Source: Streptomyces sp. A0642
GTDB lineage: Bacteria; Actinomycetota; Actinomycetes; Streptomycetales; Streptomycetaceae
Length of the DNA stretch: 64,000 nt
Assembly: GCF_004795105.1 (NCBI RefSeq)
Contig: NZ_SSBL01000008.1
Location: 1-64,000 of the forward strand
Reading direction: 5' to 3'
The notes beneath the pieces were generated by a model, which had not been told where the DNA came from, ran no database searches, and worked only from the letters and a program-made list of their open reading frames with translations. Positions 18,601-29,944 of the stretch are shown here, piece after piece. Within the stretch, counting starts at the first letter, position 1. Each line of letters begins with the position of its first letter. A program made the translations under genes and the position numbers.

Positions 18601-20469
18601 GCGCGGCCGGGGGACGCCGCCGGTGGTGGGCAGGCCCAGGAGGTCGGCGAGGCGGTGGTCGGCGGCGATGGACTCGGCGGCCCTGAGCTCGGCCTCGTAG
18701 GCCTGCTCGGCCGCGCGAGCGCCGTCGGCGGCCCGCGCGGCGGCGAGTTCGGCCCGGCTCTCGGCGGCGGCGGCCTGCCTGGACCGGTCCGACGCGGCCC
18801 CCGCGGCCTCGCGGGCGGCGTCCCAGGCGGCCACGGCGGTCTGCTCGGCATCGTTCGCGGCGAGCGCGGCGCGGGCGGGGTCCGCGTGGGGTGCGGTGTC
18901 GTCGAGCCAGCCCGCGCGGACCGCTTCGGCGGTCTCCTGCTCCACCTCGGCGAGGCGCTGGCGCAGATGGCCGGCCTCGCTGCGGGCGCGTTGGGCCTCG
19001 GTGGCGGCGGTGGTGGCGTCCCGGTGGGCGGCCTCGCCCGCGCTCTGGAGCGCGTCGGAGCGCTCTTCCTCCTCGTTGGCCAGGTTCTCGCCCGCTTCGG
19101 CGGCGGTGTGCAGGGCCCGTACGAGATCGGCCGCGGCGGTGGCGCGGGCCGCCAGGGCCGGTGCGGCGTCGCGCTCGGCCTCGCGGATGGCGACGGCGAC
19201 ACGGGCGGAACGGTCCGCGGCGGCGCGGTGGCGGAGCACGGCCTCGGCGGCCTGCCAGGCGGCGTGCAGGGTGCGGGCGTCGCCCAGTTCCCGGCGCTGC
19301 GCCGCCGCGCTCTTCTCGGCCGCGGCCAGGGCCAGCGAGGCGTGCCGGTAGGCGAGTTCGGCGGCGATGAGGGCGCTGCGGCCTCGGGCCTCCTCGGCTG
19401 CGGTGACCGCGTGGGCGGCGCCGGTGACCTGCTGGGCGAGCTCCCCGGTCCGGCCGCGCTCCACGCCGGCGCGGGCGGAGAGCCTGCGGGCCAGGGTGCG
19501 GGTGCGGCGTTCGGCGCCGGCGTGGATGTCCCGGGTCCTGGCGCGGACTTCGGCGGCTTCCACGATGCGGCCGAGCAGGTCGACCGAGCCCGCGGTGAAG
19601 TCGCGCTCGGCGGTGAGCTCGGCGCGGCGGCCCAGCTTGTTGCCGAAGCCGCTGACGAGGTCGGCGAGTCCGTCGGTGTCGCGGGTGTCGGTGACGGCGC
19701 GCAGCAGCAGGTCGGTGAAGTCGGAGTCCTTCTTGACCGCGAAGAGTCCGGCCGCTTCGCCCTCGTCGGCGTTCATCTCGCGCTGGTAGCGGAAGAGTTC
19801 GGGGTCCAGGCCGAGCTCGCCGAGGTGCTCGTTCCAGCGGTCGTGGATCTCTTCCCAGTGCACGTCGAGGTGCTGGTAGAACTTGCCCGCCTCGGTGAGC
19901 GCGTCACGGAAGCCCTTCATGGTGCGGCGCCTGCCGCGGGCGCCGGAGACGCCTTCGGTGGTACGGCCGACGGAGGTGGCCTCGGCGACGGGCAGCGAGT
20001 CGAGGCTGAGCCCGGGGCCGGGGCGGAAGGAGTACCAGGCCTCGGCGAACTTCCGCGGGTCGTTGGACACCTGGCGTCCGCGCCATTCGCTGACCTTGCC
20101 GACGACCACGCATGCGCCGGTCAGTGTGTGCTGCCACTCCAGCGCGACGTGTCCGCAGTCCTCCGCGAGCAGGAACTTGCGCAGCACGCCGGAGCTGGCG
20201 CCGCCCAGGGTGTTGCGGTGACCGGGCAGCATCACCGAGAAGATCAGCTTGAGCAGGACGGACTTGCCGCCGCCGTTCTCCAGGAAGAGCACTCCGGCGG
20301 GCGCGGGCCTGCGCGGCGGTCCGACCGGCTCGTCCTCGAAGAACTCCGCCTGCGCGGGCGCGGGGTGGGGCACGGGCTCGCCGACGCCGCGCAGGTCGAG
20401 CACGGTGTCGGCGTAGCGCGCGCCGGCAGGCCCGATGGAGTAGAGGCGGACCCGGGACAGCTCGTACAT
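15682..20469 (-). CDS. large SMC/MukB/MksB-like (JetC-like) coiled-coil ATPase
   Basis: A 1595-residue SMC-type ATPase. The N-terminal head has Walker A ENGGGKS (64-70). Very long Ala/Glu/Arg-rich coiled coils occupy most of the middle, broken near residues 640-830 by a non-coiled, Gly/Pro-rich and folded section that may be the hinge. The C-terminal head has the signature FSGGQ (from about 1437) and Walker B TLFLDNPIG (D1477). Asn stands where most SMC proteins have the catalytic Glu. It is the third gene after MksF- and MksE-like genes, which together resemble MksBEF or Wadjet JetABC condensins that extrude DNA loops and act in chromosome organisation or plasmid defence. No JetD nuclease gene is adjacent. 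It is larger than usual JetC or MksB (about 1000-1300). Confidence 0.8.
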   Translation of the reverse strand: MYELSRVRLYSIGPAGARYADTVLDLRGVGEPVPHPAPAQAEFFEDEPVGPPRRPAPAGVLFLENGGGKSVLLKLIFSVMLPGHRNTLGGASSGVLRKFLLAEDCGHVALEWQHTLTGACVVVGKVSEWRGRQVSNDPRKFAEAWYSFRPGPGLSLDSLPVAEATSVGRTTEGVSGARGRRRTMKGFRDALTEAGKFYQHLDVHWEEIHDRWNEHLGELGLDPELFRYQREMNADEGEAAGLFAVKKDSDFTDLLLRAVTDTRDTDGLADLVSGFGNKLGRRAELTAERDFTAGSVDLLGRIVEAAEVRARTRDIHAGAERRTRTLARRLSARAGVERGRTGELAQQVTGAAHAVTAAEEARGRSALIAAELAYRHASLALAAAEKSAAAQRRELGDARTLHAAWQAAEAVLRHRAAADRSARVAVAIREAERDAAPALAARATAAADLVRALHTAAEAGENLANEEEERSDALQSAGEAAHRDATTAATEAQRARSEAGHLRQRLAEVEQETAEAVRAGWLDDTAPHADPARAALAANDAEQTAVAAWDAAREAAGAASDRSRQAAAAESRAELAAARAADGARAAEQAYEAELRAAESIAADHRLADLLGLPTTGGVPRPRQGAQDGAEDERHGEAREGSGAESGPAGHGARTAALPGSAEQPLTADEFDRNADELRELLDQGVAAAERRLFELRTAAADDSRILGALGDGGLLPPGPDVLATVEYLGEHGIPALPGWRYLAQAVDPADHAAVLAARPELVDGVVITDPDAHARAREVLGAAALLPRSAVAVGTAAALLAPVPDHVAGSAASTAGVFLVPPNPAMHDEHAADEERQALRSRTAARDEDIRTLAARLAADRSLAARIGSWRADCPPGRLTELAEAARTARTAAETAEAALAEARTARAEADEAAADTARVRDERQEAAQRARRAADALAGLAFRLRERAGWQAKLRELVDEAAESEARATVCLERARAADEDRRAAQRAADDARRTARALRAERAEIAGAPEHLPEPGPDAQRHTLPALREAYRAASQLYEKVGVGADLRAEQARAESDESAALAELDRLTNKVRTRAAQLLEGTDGADGPSRQAAAARAESLVQLLETRASAASEQLGRLRGEAERLAPAHGESLHTELPDDQVPADAEQAQALLRTATAELAAATAALDTARAAHAELLHAHRTAEDSAGGFDETAALLRDLLRDHGAEDDAETPEPYPGSLEEARQSAAEARRSLRGCTTDLSTAEAAVREASDVLVRHANSTRYEQVRTPARQQIRELPAAALPEHAQKWATAFAPRLRVLTDELAQLERNRDSIVDRLRGLVDSALTTLRSAQRLSRLPEGLGEWSGQEFLRIRFEEPDQATLTERLGEVIDEATKAALKKNSDLRRDGMSLLLRGVQAALEPRGIAVEILKPDAVLRAERVPVGQMGDVFSGGQLLTAAIALYCTMAALRSNDRGRDRHQHRHAGTLFLDNPIGRANATYLLELQRAVADALGVQLLYTTGLFDTTALAEFPLVIRLRNDADLRAGLKYISVEEHLRPGLPKQDPGSETVHGEITATRMFKRSAPVPDVPAARTEDAHRRTAEPGTAP

Positions 20470-20497
20470 GGCGGCGGACTCTCGTCGTTCAGGCAGC

Positions 20498-20507
20498 GGG
20501 GGGGGGG
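20498..20507. repeat. homopolymer run of ten G between the MksE- and SMC-like genes
   Basis: Ten consecutive G bases on the plus strand (C on the coding strand) lie in the short leader between the two condensin genes, about 30 bases before the SMC start. Such runs are slippage-prone, but here a length change would alter the leader, not a reading frame. Confidence 0.7.
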
Positions 20508-20547
20508 AGACGTCGGTGGGGCGGGCGGCCCCGGTGATGGGGGCGGG

Positions 20548-21486
20548 TCAGCTGTGGAACGGCAGGCCGGCGCCGGCCGCCAGCTCCAGGCCGTCGGGGT
20601 CGGGTGGCGGCAGCAGGGTGGCCGAACCGTCGCTGACCGGCACCACGCCGAGCTCCAGGAGCTCGGCCAGGGCGGCGCTTCCCGCCATGTCGCGGACCTG
20701 GAGCTGGTAGCGGGCGGTGGTGCGGAAGGCGCCTCCGGCGTCGTCGCCGGTGCGTTGGAGGAAGCCGGATTCGGTGAGGAAGGCCACGGCCTTGCCGACG
20801 ATGCCGGTGGTGGATCCGGCCAGCCGCCGGGCGTCCTTCGTCGCTCCGGTGGCGCTGCGCCGGGAGTAGATCCGCCAGCCCGCCTCCAGGCCGGGGGCCT
20901 CGCTGGCCGGGTCGGTGTTGTCTCCCTGTTCCTCCGCGCGTTCCTCCAGGCGGTGGCAAGCCTGGCGTACGAAGGCGTCGACACCGTTGACCGTGATGCG
21001 GCCGATGTACGCGTCGTCGGCGAGGTCCTCGGGGCGCGGGAAGGCCATCGCGGCGACGGCGAGGTGGGCGAGGCCGTGCAGGAAGCGGTCGGCGGAGTCC
21101 GGGGAGGCCCGCCGGGCGTAGTCGCCCATGCGCACGGCGAAAACCGAGTCCTCGCCCGCCGTGACGGCCATCCCCGCCCGGGTGGACACCTCCAGGACGA
21201 CGAGGCCGAGGCCGGTGGCCACGGCGTCGGCGAGCCGGGCGAAGGCCGGATCCTCCCGGTAGCGGCGGAGCAGTTCGGCGTACTCGGCGTCGCGGGCGGG
21301 CAGCAGCTTGGGCTGGAGCCCGAAGGCGACGAGCCGGGAGGCGTCCGCCGCGTCGGCCGGGGTGACGGCGGCGGAGGCAGCGGGCGCCGCGGGCCGCTCG
21401 GCCGGATACGCCGGCGCCGCCCGGTCGGCCTGGGGCTCGGCCGGGTCGCTCCACGCGTCGGCGTGCTCTGCGCGGTGGTCGCTCAC
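20548..21486 (-). CDS. MksE/JetB-like condensin accessory subunit
   Basis: A 312-residue protein. A disordered Ala/Pro-rich N terminus of about 45 residues precedes a helical body. A C-terminal winged-helix-like region contains GIVGKAVAFLTESGFLQRT and RTTARYQLQVRDM, as expected for MukE/MksE/JetB subunits that bind the kleisin and DNA. The assignment rests mainly on its place between the kleisin-like and SMC-like genes. GTG at 21486 is chosen with GAGGAG eight bases upstream; the frame stays open to a GTG at 21630, but that extension is Arg/Pro-rich shadow. The gap to the SMC gene is 78 bases and includes a run of ten G. Confidence 0.65.
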   Translation of the reverse strand: MSDHRAEHADAWSDPAEPQADRAAPAYPAERPAAPAASAAVTPADAADASRLVAFGLQPKLLPARDAEYAELLRRYREDPAFARLADAVATGLGLVVLEVSTRAGMAVTAGEDSVFAVRMGDYARRASPDSADRFLHGLAHLAVAAMAFPRPEDLADDAYIGRITVNGVDAFVRQACHRLEERAEEQGDNTDPASEAPGLEAGWRIYSRRSATGATKDARRLAGSTTGIVGKAVAFLTESGFLQRTGDDAGGAFRTTARYQLQVRDMAGSAALAELLELGVVPVSDGSATLLPPPDPDGLELAAGAGLPFHS

Positions 21487-21613
21487 GACGGTCGCTCCTC
21501 GTTGCGGAAGGTCTTCGGTACGGGGCGCCCGGTCCGGGCGCGCGGGGTCGAACCGCACCGGGCGGCGCCGGCGGCTCGCACGGAAACGGCCGACGGGTGC
21601 GGGGACGGCGTCG

Positions 21614-23140
21614 TCATGTCGCCTCCGCACGGTCCGCCGCCATGCCGACGGCGTCCAGCAGGGCCGTGCCCACGATCAGGTCGGCGCCCCCGAACTCGGG
21701 GTCGTCGAGCGGGGTGCCGTCGTCCACGGAGAACAGCAGGCGGCGCTCCCCCTGCCGGTAGGCGGTGCCGACCGGAGGGCTGGCGGCGTGCACGGCGAGC
21801 AGGGCGACCAGATAGGGCAGGTCCGCGTCGCGCCGCCGGGCGTCGGCCAGGAGTCCGGAGAGGCGGCGCGGCGCGTCGTGCTCCAGGTCGAGCAGCTCCA
21901 TGGCGGACGCGAGCTGCTCCTCGCTGAACCGGCTGTCGTCCGGGGTGGCGATGAGATCCGGCTCGGGCATCTCGGCGCCGAGGTGTTCCCGTTCGAGCGG
22001 CGGGGTGAGCAGCATGTCGACCAGGTCGCCGACCCGGACCGCCGTGGGGGTGCGCAGTCCTGTGCCGTGGGCGAAGAACGCGTCCGTGGCCCGGATGCCC
22101 TGCTCGACGGGGAGAGGCAGCACGGGGGCCAGGAGCTGTCCGTACAGGTCGAGTCCCGTGCGGGCGGCGGGCGCCGCGAAGGCCTGGCGGTCCTGCTCGG
22201 CGCGGAACAGCGGTCCCGCCTCCAGCAGGCGGGACTGGAGCTGGGTGTGGCGGCGGATGCAGTCCTTGACGATGTCGACGAGCTCGGCGGCGCGCCTCTT
22301 GTGCTCGGGCTCCTCGGCCTCGTCCCTGGCCTTGCGGATGTTGGTGAGGATCGCGTTCTCGTGGCGGTAGCGGTCGGCGACGTGGTCGAGGGCCTCGGCG
22401 ATCATGTCGGGCACGGCGTTGAGCCAGTCGACCGCGCGGACGTTGCGCCGGGTGGCGTCGAGCGTCTTGCGGAGCGTTTCCGCGTACTGCACGGTCCGGT
22501 AGCGGGCCTGCTCCGCGGCGAGCTGGGCGTCGGCGAGGCGGCCCCGGCTGATCAGGACCTCCAGTTTCACCTCGGCGGCGATCTGGGCGCTGGTGACGTC
22601 CGTGTCGAGCGCGCCGACCAGGACGTTGACCGCTTCGTCGGTGGCCCGCAGGTAGACGGTGCCGCCGTATCCCGGGACCTCCTCGATCAGCTTGAAGTCG
22701 TAGTCCCGGCGGACGTAGACGCCGTCCGGTCCGAAGGTGCCGTAGACCGCCCGGAAGCCGCGGTCCACGCTGCCGACGTTGATCAGGTTCTCCAGCACCC
22801 AGCGGGCGACCCGTTCGTGCTCGGCCACGGGGCGGCGCGGGGCCTGCGCGGCGACGCGCGGGAGCAGTCTGGCCACTATCTGGTCGTGGTCGGCCCCGGT
22901 GTCGAAGTCCATGTTGAGGGTGACGTGGTCGATCGCCGCGAGGGCGACCTCGGCCATCGAGTACACGCTGTACTCACCCGCGAGGTTCGCCTTGCGCACG
23001 TCGAGGTCGTGCAGCGGCGCCGTGCAGGCGAGCGCCCGCAGCCGCCGCGAGAGCCCCTCGTCGGCGGCCGGGCCCGGTGCGGGCCGCGGCCCCGCGCTGA
23101 GCTGGGGCGCAGCGTTTTCCGTGTAGGCAGGCGAAGTCAC
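21614..23140 (-). CDS. MksF/JetA-like kleisin subunit
   Basis: A 508-residue, mostly helical protein. The N-terminal half is winged-helix-like. A charged helical stretch near the middle (YRHENAILTNIRKARDEAEEP) resembles the coiled part of MukF/MksF/JetA kleisins. The C-terminal part reads VRVGDLVDMLLTPPLEREHLG and onwards. It is first in the three-gene condensin-like set. GTG at 23140 is taken as start; the ribosome site is weak, and a TTG at 23170 is possible. Family placement comes from context and helical make-up rather than a diagnostic motif. Confidence 0.65.
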   Translation of the reverse strand: MTSPAYTENAAPQLSAGPRPAPGPAADEGLSRRLRALACTAPLHDLDVRKANLAGEYSVYSMAEVALAAIDHVTLNMDFDTGADHDQIVARLLPRVAAQAPRRPVAEHERVARWVLENLINVGSVDRGFRAVYGTFGPDGVYVRRDYDFKLIEEVPGYGGTVYLRATDEAVNVLVGALDTDVTSAQIAAEVKLEVLISRGRLADAQLAAEQARYRTVQYAETLRKTLDATRRNVRAVDWLNAVPDMIAEALDHVADRYRHENAILTNIRKARDEAEEPEHKRRAAELVDIVKDCIRRHTQLQSRLLEAGPLFRAEQDRQAFAAPAARTGLDLYGQLLAPVLPLPVEQGIRATDAFFAHGTGLRTPTAVRVGDLVDMLLTPPLEREHLGAEMPEPDLIATPDDSRFSEEQLASAMELLDLEHDAPRRLSGLLADARRRDADLPYLVALLAVHAASPPVGTAYRQGERRLLFSVDDGTPLDDPEFGGADLIVGTALLDAVGMAADRAEAT

Positions 23141-23259
23141 GCTGCACAGATTAGGTCCTCGGACTGACAACGGTCGAAACGGCGCAGAAGCGGCCGCTTG
23201 CCCCGGAGTCGGTCACGCCCGTGCGGGCCGGCCCGACGGCCCCCCCCCGCCGGCATCCG

Positions 23260-27024
<3,765 letters not shown>

Positions 27025-27167
27025 CCCTCCATAGTGGCGCGCGGCCCTTCGAGAGGGGCGCACCACGCGGGGAGACGGGGCGGGTACGGGCGCGGCGCGC
27101 CCCCGACGCGCTGCCCTCCTGCGGTCCCCGGCTGCGCGGTCGTCGCGCGGCGGGGTGTCCGGTCCCG

Positions 27168-28589
27168 TCAGACCGCCGGTGCGTCCGGTCCGATCCTGCT
27201 GCGTACGGCGGACTGGACCTCGGCCTCCTCGGCCGGATCGGCGGCCAGCCGGCGCAGCCGTTCCGCCACCCTGATGTCGCCGGTCTCCGCGTGGCGTGCG
27301 GCGACCTCCCGGGTCGTCTCCTCGCAGTCCCACAGGCATTCGACGGCGAAGCCGGTGGCGAAGGAGGGGTCGGTGGCGGCGAGGGCGCGGGCGGCCCTTC
27401 CCCGCAGGTGGGAGGAGGAGGTCTCCCGGTAGACGTGCCGCAGTACGGGCGCGGCGCAGGCGATGCCGAGCCGGCCGGCCCCGTCGACCAGGGCCCACAG
27501 GCGGGGGGCGTCCGGCCCCTCGCCGCGTACGGCGTCGCGCAGGGCGCCGAGGACCAGGGGGGCGTCCTGTGCCCCGCCCCGGCCGGCCAGTACGCCGGCC
27601 GCGGACTCGCCGAGCGCGTCGGGCCGGCGGGCCCAGCGGCGCGCCCGTTCCACCGCGGCCTCGCCGCACATCCGCTCGAAGGCGGCGACGGCCGCTTCGG
27701 CGACGGTGTGGGAGGCGTCGGCCGCCGCGGCCTCGATGAGGTCGAGCACGGCCGGGTCGCGGACCTCGGCGGCGAGGTAGTGCAGCGCGGCGCAGCGGGC
27801 GCCTTCCGGACCGCTGCGGGCTGCCTCGACGATCATCGACCGGTCCTCGGCCCCCGCCACGGCGGAGAGGCAGCGGGCGGCCGGCACGTGCAGGACGCTG
27901 CCCCGGTCGAGCCCTTCCTGGGCCCAGTCGAAGACGGCACGGACGCTCCAGCCGGGGCGCGGACCGCCGGGCCGCATCTGCCGCTGCCAGCGGTCGAACG
28001 AGCCCTGTTCGGAGGCGGCTCTGACCCGGGCGCCGACCGAGGGGCGCGGATCGTCGGCCCAGAGCCGCCAGGGGCGGGGCTCGTAGGCGTCACGCACGGT
28101 GGCGGCGAGCTCGGCGCGGCCCTCGGCGTCGTCGGGGAACCGGGCGAGCACGGGCAGGGCGAGGGAGCGGAGCCCGGCGTCGTCGTCGCGCAGCGCCAGC
28201 TCGTCCAGGGCCCAGGCCCAGTTGGAGCCGGTCGCGGCGTAGCGCCGTAGCAGGGCCAGGGCGTCGTCGCGGCCGTACGAGGCGAGGTGACCGAGGACCG
28301 CCAGGGCGAGGCCGGTCCGTGAGTCGTCCGTGTCGAGGTGGTCGTCGGCGTCGTACAGGTGCCGTTCGATCTCCTCGATCCCGCCGTCGAGGTCGAGGTA
28401 CAGGCGTGCGTAGTAGAGGGAGCGGTTCTCGACCTGCCAGTCGTGACGCGGGTCGCTCAGGACGCAGTGGTTGAGAGCCGCCAGGGCCTCGGGGCGTGGT
28501 GCGGCGAGTGCGTGGAGCGTGCCGTCGCCGCGGCCCCTCTGCAGCAGGCCGAGCAGGGTGCCGCTCGGCGCTATGAACGGATCAAACAT
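27168..28589 (-). CDS. HEAT-repeat protein
   Basis: A 473-residue soluble protein made of repeated paired helices, for example [40 protein letters not shown] and [20 protein letters not shown]. These fit a HEAT or ARM-type solenoid used for protein-protein binding. No enzyme domain is seen. GAGG nine bases before the ATG at 28589 supports the start. It follows 143 bases after the oxoprolinase start region and is read the same way, but is probably its own unit. Specific role unknown. Confidence 0.8.
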   Translation of the reverse strand: MFDPFIAPSGTLLGLLQRGRGDGTLHALAAPRPEALAALNHCVLSDPRHDWQVENRSLYYARLYLDLDGGIEEIERHLYDADDHLDTDDSRTGLALAVLGHLASYGRDDALALLRRYAATGSNWAWALDELALRDDDAGLRSLALPVLARFPDDAEGRAELAATVRDAYEPRPWRLWADDPRPSVGARVRAASEQGSFDRWQRQMRPGGPRPGWSVRAVFDWAQEGLDRGSVLHVPAARCLSAVAGAEDRSMIVEAARSGPEGARCAALHYLAAEVRDPAVLDLIEAAAADASHTVAEAAVAAFERMCGEAAVERARRWARRPDALGESAAGVLAGRGGAQDAPLVLGALRDAVRGEGPDAPRLWALVDGAGRLGIACAAPVLRHVYRETSSSHLRGRAARALAATDPSFATGFAVECLWDCEETTREVAARHAETGDIRVAERLRRLAADPAEEAEVQSAVRSRIGPDAPAV

Positions 28590-29006
28590 GGGAAAAGCCT
28601 CACATCAAGCTGTCGACGCAACCGGGACTGTGCAGTTCCACGTGCCGGACCGGGAACCAGTGCCGTGACCGGCAATGTTCGCCTCATGAGGAGCGTCGTC
28701 CGGGGGCGGCGATCTCGACGCGGCCGGAACGCCTCGACAGGGTCCCCTCCCATGCCCGCAGGGCTGGGGAGGAGGAGCTACCGGGGCTTTCGGCCGACGC
28801 GGCGAGCGCGCGTGCTGGGCGGCGCGACGGGGCGAAGCCTGTCGGGAGGGGCACTAGGCCGCGCAGCAACATGATCGGCCGACTGCCGTCTTCTGCCTGG
28901 TGTAGACCATCTTCCTCTGCCTCTCGTCGGTGGCCCGAACCGGGCCCGCGACGTCATGATGACCCAGCCATTTCGCCACCGCGACCACATTTACGGCGAA
29001 GCCCCC
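28590..29006. other. intergenic region without recognised gene
   Basis: This 417-base stretch lies between the HEAT and ankyrin genes, both read leftward. Short frames on both strands are Arg/Ser-rich and unconvincing. No tRNA, riboswitch or clear promoter was recognised by eye. It must hold the HEAT gene promoter. Confidence 0.4.
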
Positions 29007-29399
29007 TCAGCGGGCGCCGAAGAGTTCCAGCAGGTCGGCCTTGCCGAACATGCGCGCCGTGTCCAGCGCGGAGGGTGTTCCGGCCGCCGGATCGGCCCCC
29101 GCGTCGAGCAGGGCCTTGATCACCGCTTCCTCGCCCTTGAAGACGGCTCCGGCGAGCGGTGTCTGCCCCCGGTCGTTGGCACGGTCCGGGTCGGCGCCAC
29201 GCCCCGCGAGGGCGATGACCGCGGGGGCGTGCCCGTGGTACGCCGCGAGCATCAGCAGCGAGTCCCCCCGGTCGTTGGTGAGGTTCACCGGGACGCCGGC
29301 GTCGACGTAGGCCGCCAGGGCGTCGGCGTCGCCCTGACGTGCCAGGCCGAAGACCTTGGTCGCCAGCTCGACCACCTCGGGATCGGGGGTTTCACTCAT
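29007..29399 (-). CDS. ankyrin-repeat protein
   Basis: A 130-residue protein with about three ankyrin repeats: GDADALAAYVDAGVPVNLTNDRGDS, then LLMLAAYHGHAPAVIALAGRGADPD, then TPLAGAVFKGEEAVIKALLDAGADP. It has no signal peptide or other domain, so it is probably a small cytoplasmic binding protein. The ATG at 29399 has AAGGAAGG nine bases upstream; the frame is open further upstream but with no ribosome site. Such proteins are often catalase-associated or anti-sigma-like partners, but no partner is adjacent here. Confidence 0.85.
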   Translation of the reverse strand: MSETPDPEVVELATKVFGLARQGDADALAAYVDAGVPVNLTNDRGDSLLMLAAYHGHAPAVIALAGRGADPDRANDRGQTPLAGAVFKGEEAVIKALLDAGADPAAGTPSALDTARMFGKADLLELFGAR

Positions 29400-29711
29400 C
29401 GGGGGACCGCCTTCCTTGACCGTACGCGGGGGTTCCGGCCTGCCGGGCGGCACGCCGGGTGGGCCGTACGAGTGATTCGCCAGGGTACTGCCCGGCCGCG
29501 CACACACCCCCGCCCACCCATCGCAAAGGATCACATGGAGTGACGAGAACGAGAGGTCCGCACCGGGGGAGCCCTCCCGGCGGCTCCCGTACGTGAGCCA
29601 GTTCAGTGAACAATCGGACTTTTCACCCAATTGCAGCTTTTATCCTATGGATACTTCCGGTGAGCTTGGAAGGACTCATGGTGACTGTCCCCCCAACCAG
29701 GAGAACCACTC
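29400..29711. other. divergent promoter region of the ankyrin gene and smeA
   Basis: 312 bases with no gene. A lower-GC segment at about 29605-29665 (reading TTTTATCCTATGGATAC) probably includes the smeA promoter, but no sigma-WhiG or WhiA (GACAC) motif is visible. A small hairpin, GGGAGCC...GGCTCCC, lies near 29569-29588. Confidence 0.4.
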
Positions 29712-29906
29712 ATGATCCTTTCCATGTCAGGCGTCGTCATCCTCGGCATCATCGTCTTCCTGTTCTTCAGGAAGGACGGCCTCAAGGCGTCGCACGCCCT
29801 CGTCACCGCCCTGTTCGGCTTCTACCTGGCCGGCACCGCCATCGCACCGAGCATCACCGCGGGCGGGGCGAGCCTCGCCGGCCTCCTGGGCGGGATCAAG
29901 TTCTGA
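29712..29906 (+). CDS. smeA: sporulation small membrane protein SmeA
   Basis: A 64-residue protein with two hydrophobic segments (VVILGIIVFLFF and LVTALFGFYLAGTAIAPSI). Size, sequence style and the gene immediately downstream match SmeA of S. coelicolor, which targets the FtsK-like SffA to sporulation septa and affects spore wall and chromosome segregation. AGGAG lies about ten bases before the ATG at 29712. It forms a two-gene operon with sffA, 38 bases away. Family work reports dependence on the whi developmental regulators; no such site was found by eye here. Confidence 0.88.
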   Translation: MILSMSGVVILGIIVFLFFRKDGLKASHALVTALFGFYLAGTAIAPSITAGGASLAGLLGGIKF

Positions 29907-29944
29907 CCCTCCGCCCCCGCTCCCACCCCCTTCAGGAGACAGAC

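Noticed and set aside
17395-21927. A 1510-codon open frame on the plus strand across the condensin genes
   Set aside because: Gly/Ala/Val-rich composition with no domain; it is the antisense shadow of high-GC coding DNA on the other strand.
15682-23140. Full Wadjet (JetABCD) defence operon
   Set aside because: No JetD nuclease gene lies on either side of the three genes, so the complete system is not supported.
28590-29006. Possible tRNA or riboswitch in this gap
   Set aside because: Some short paired segments exist, but no cloverleaf or known riboswitch core could be drawn.
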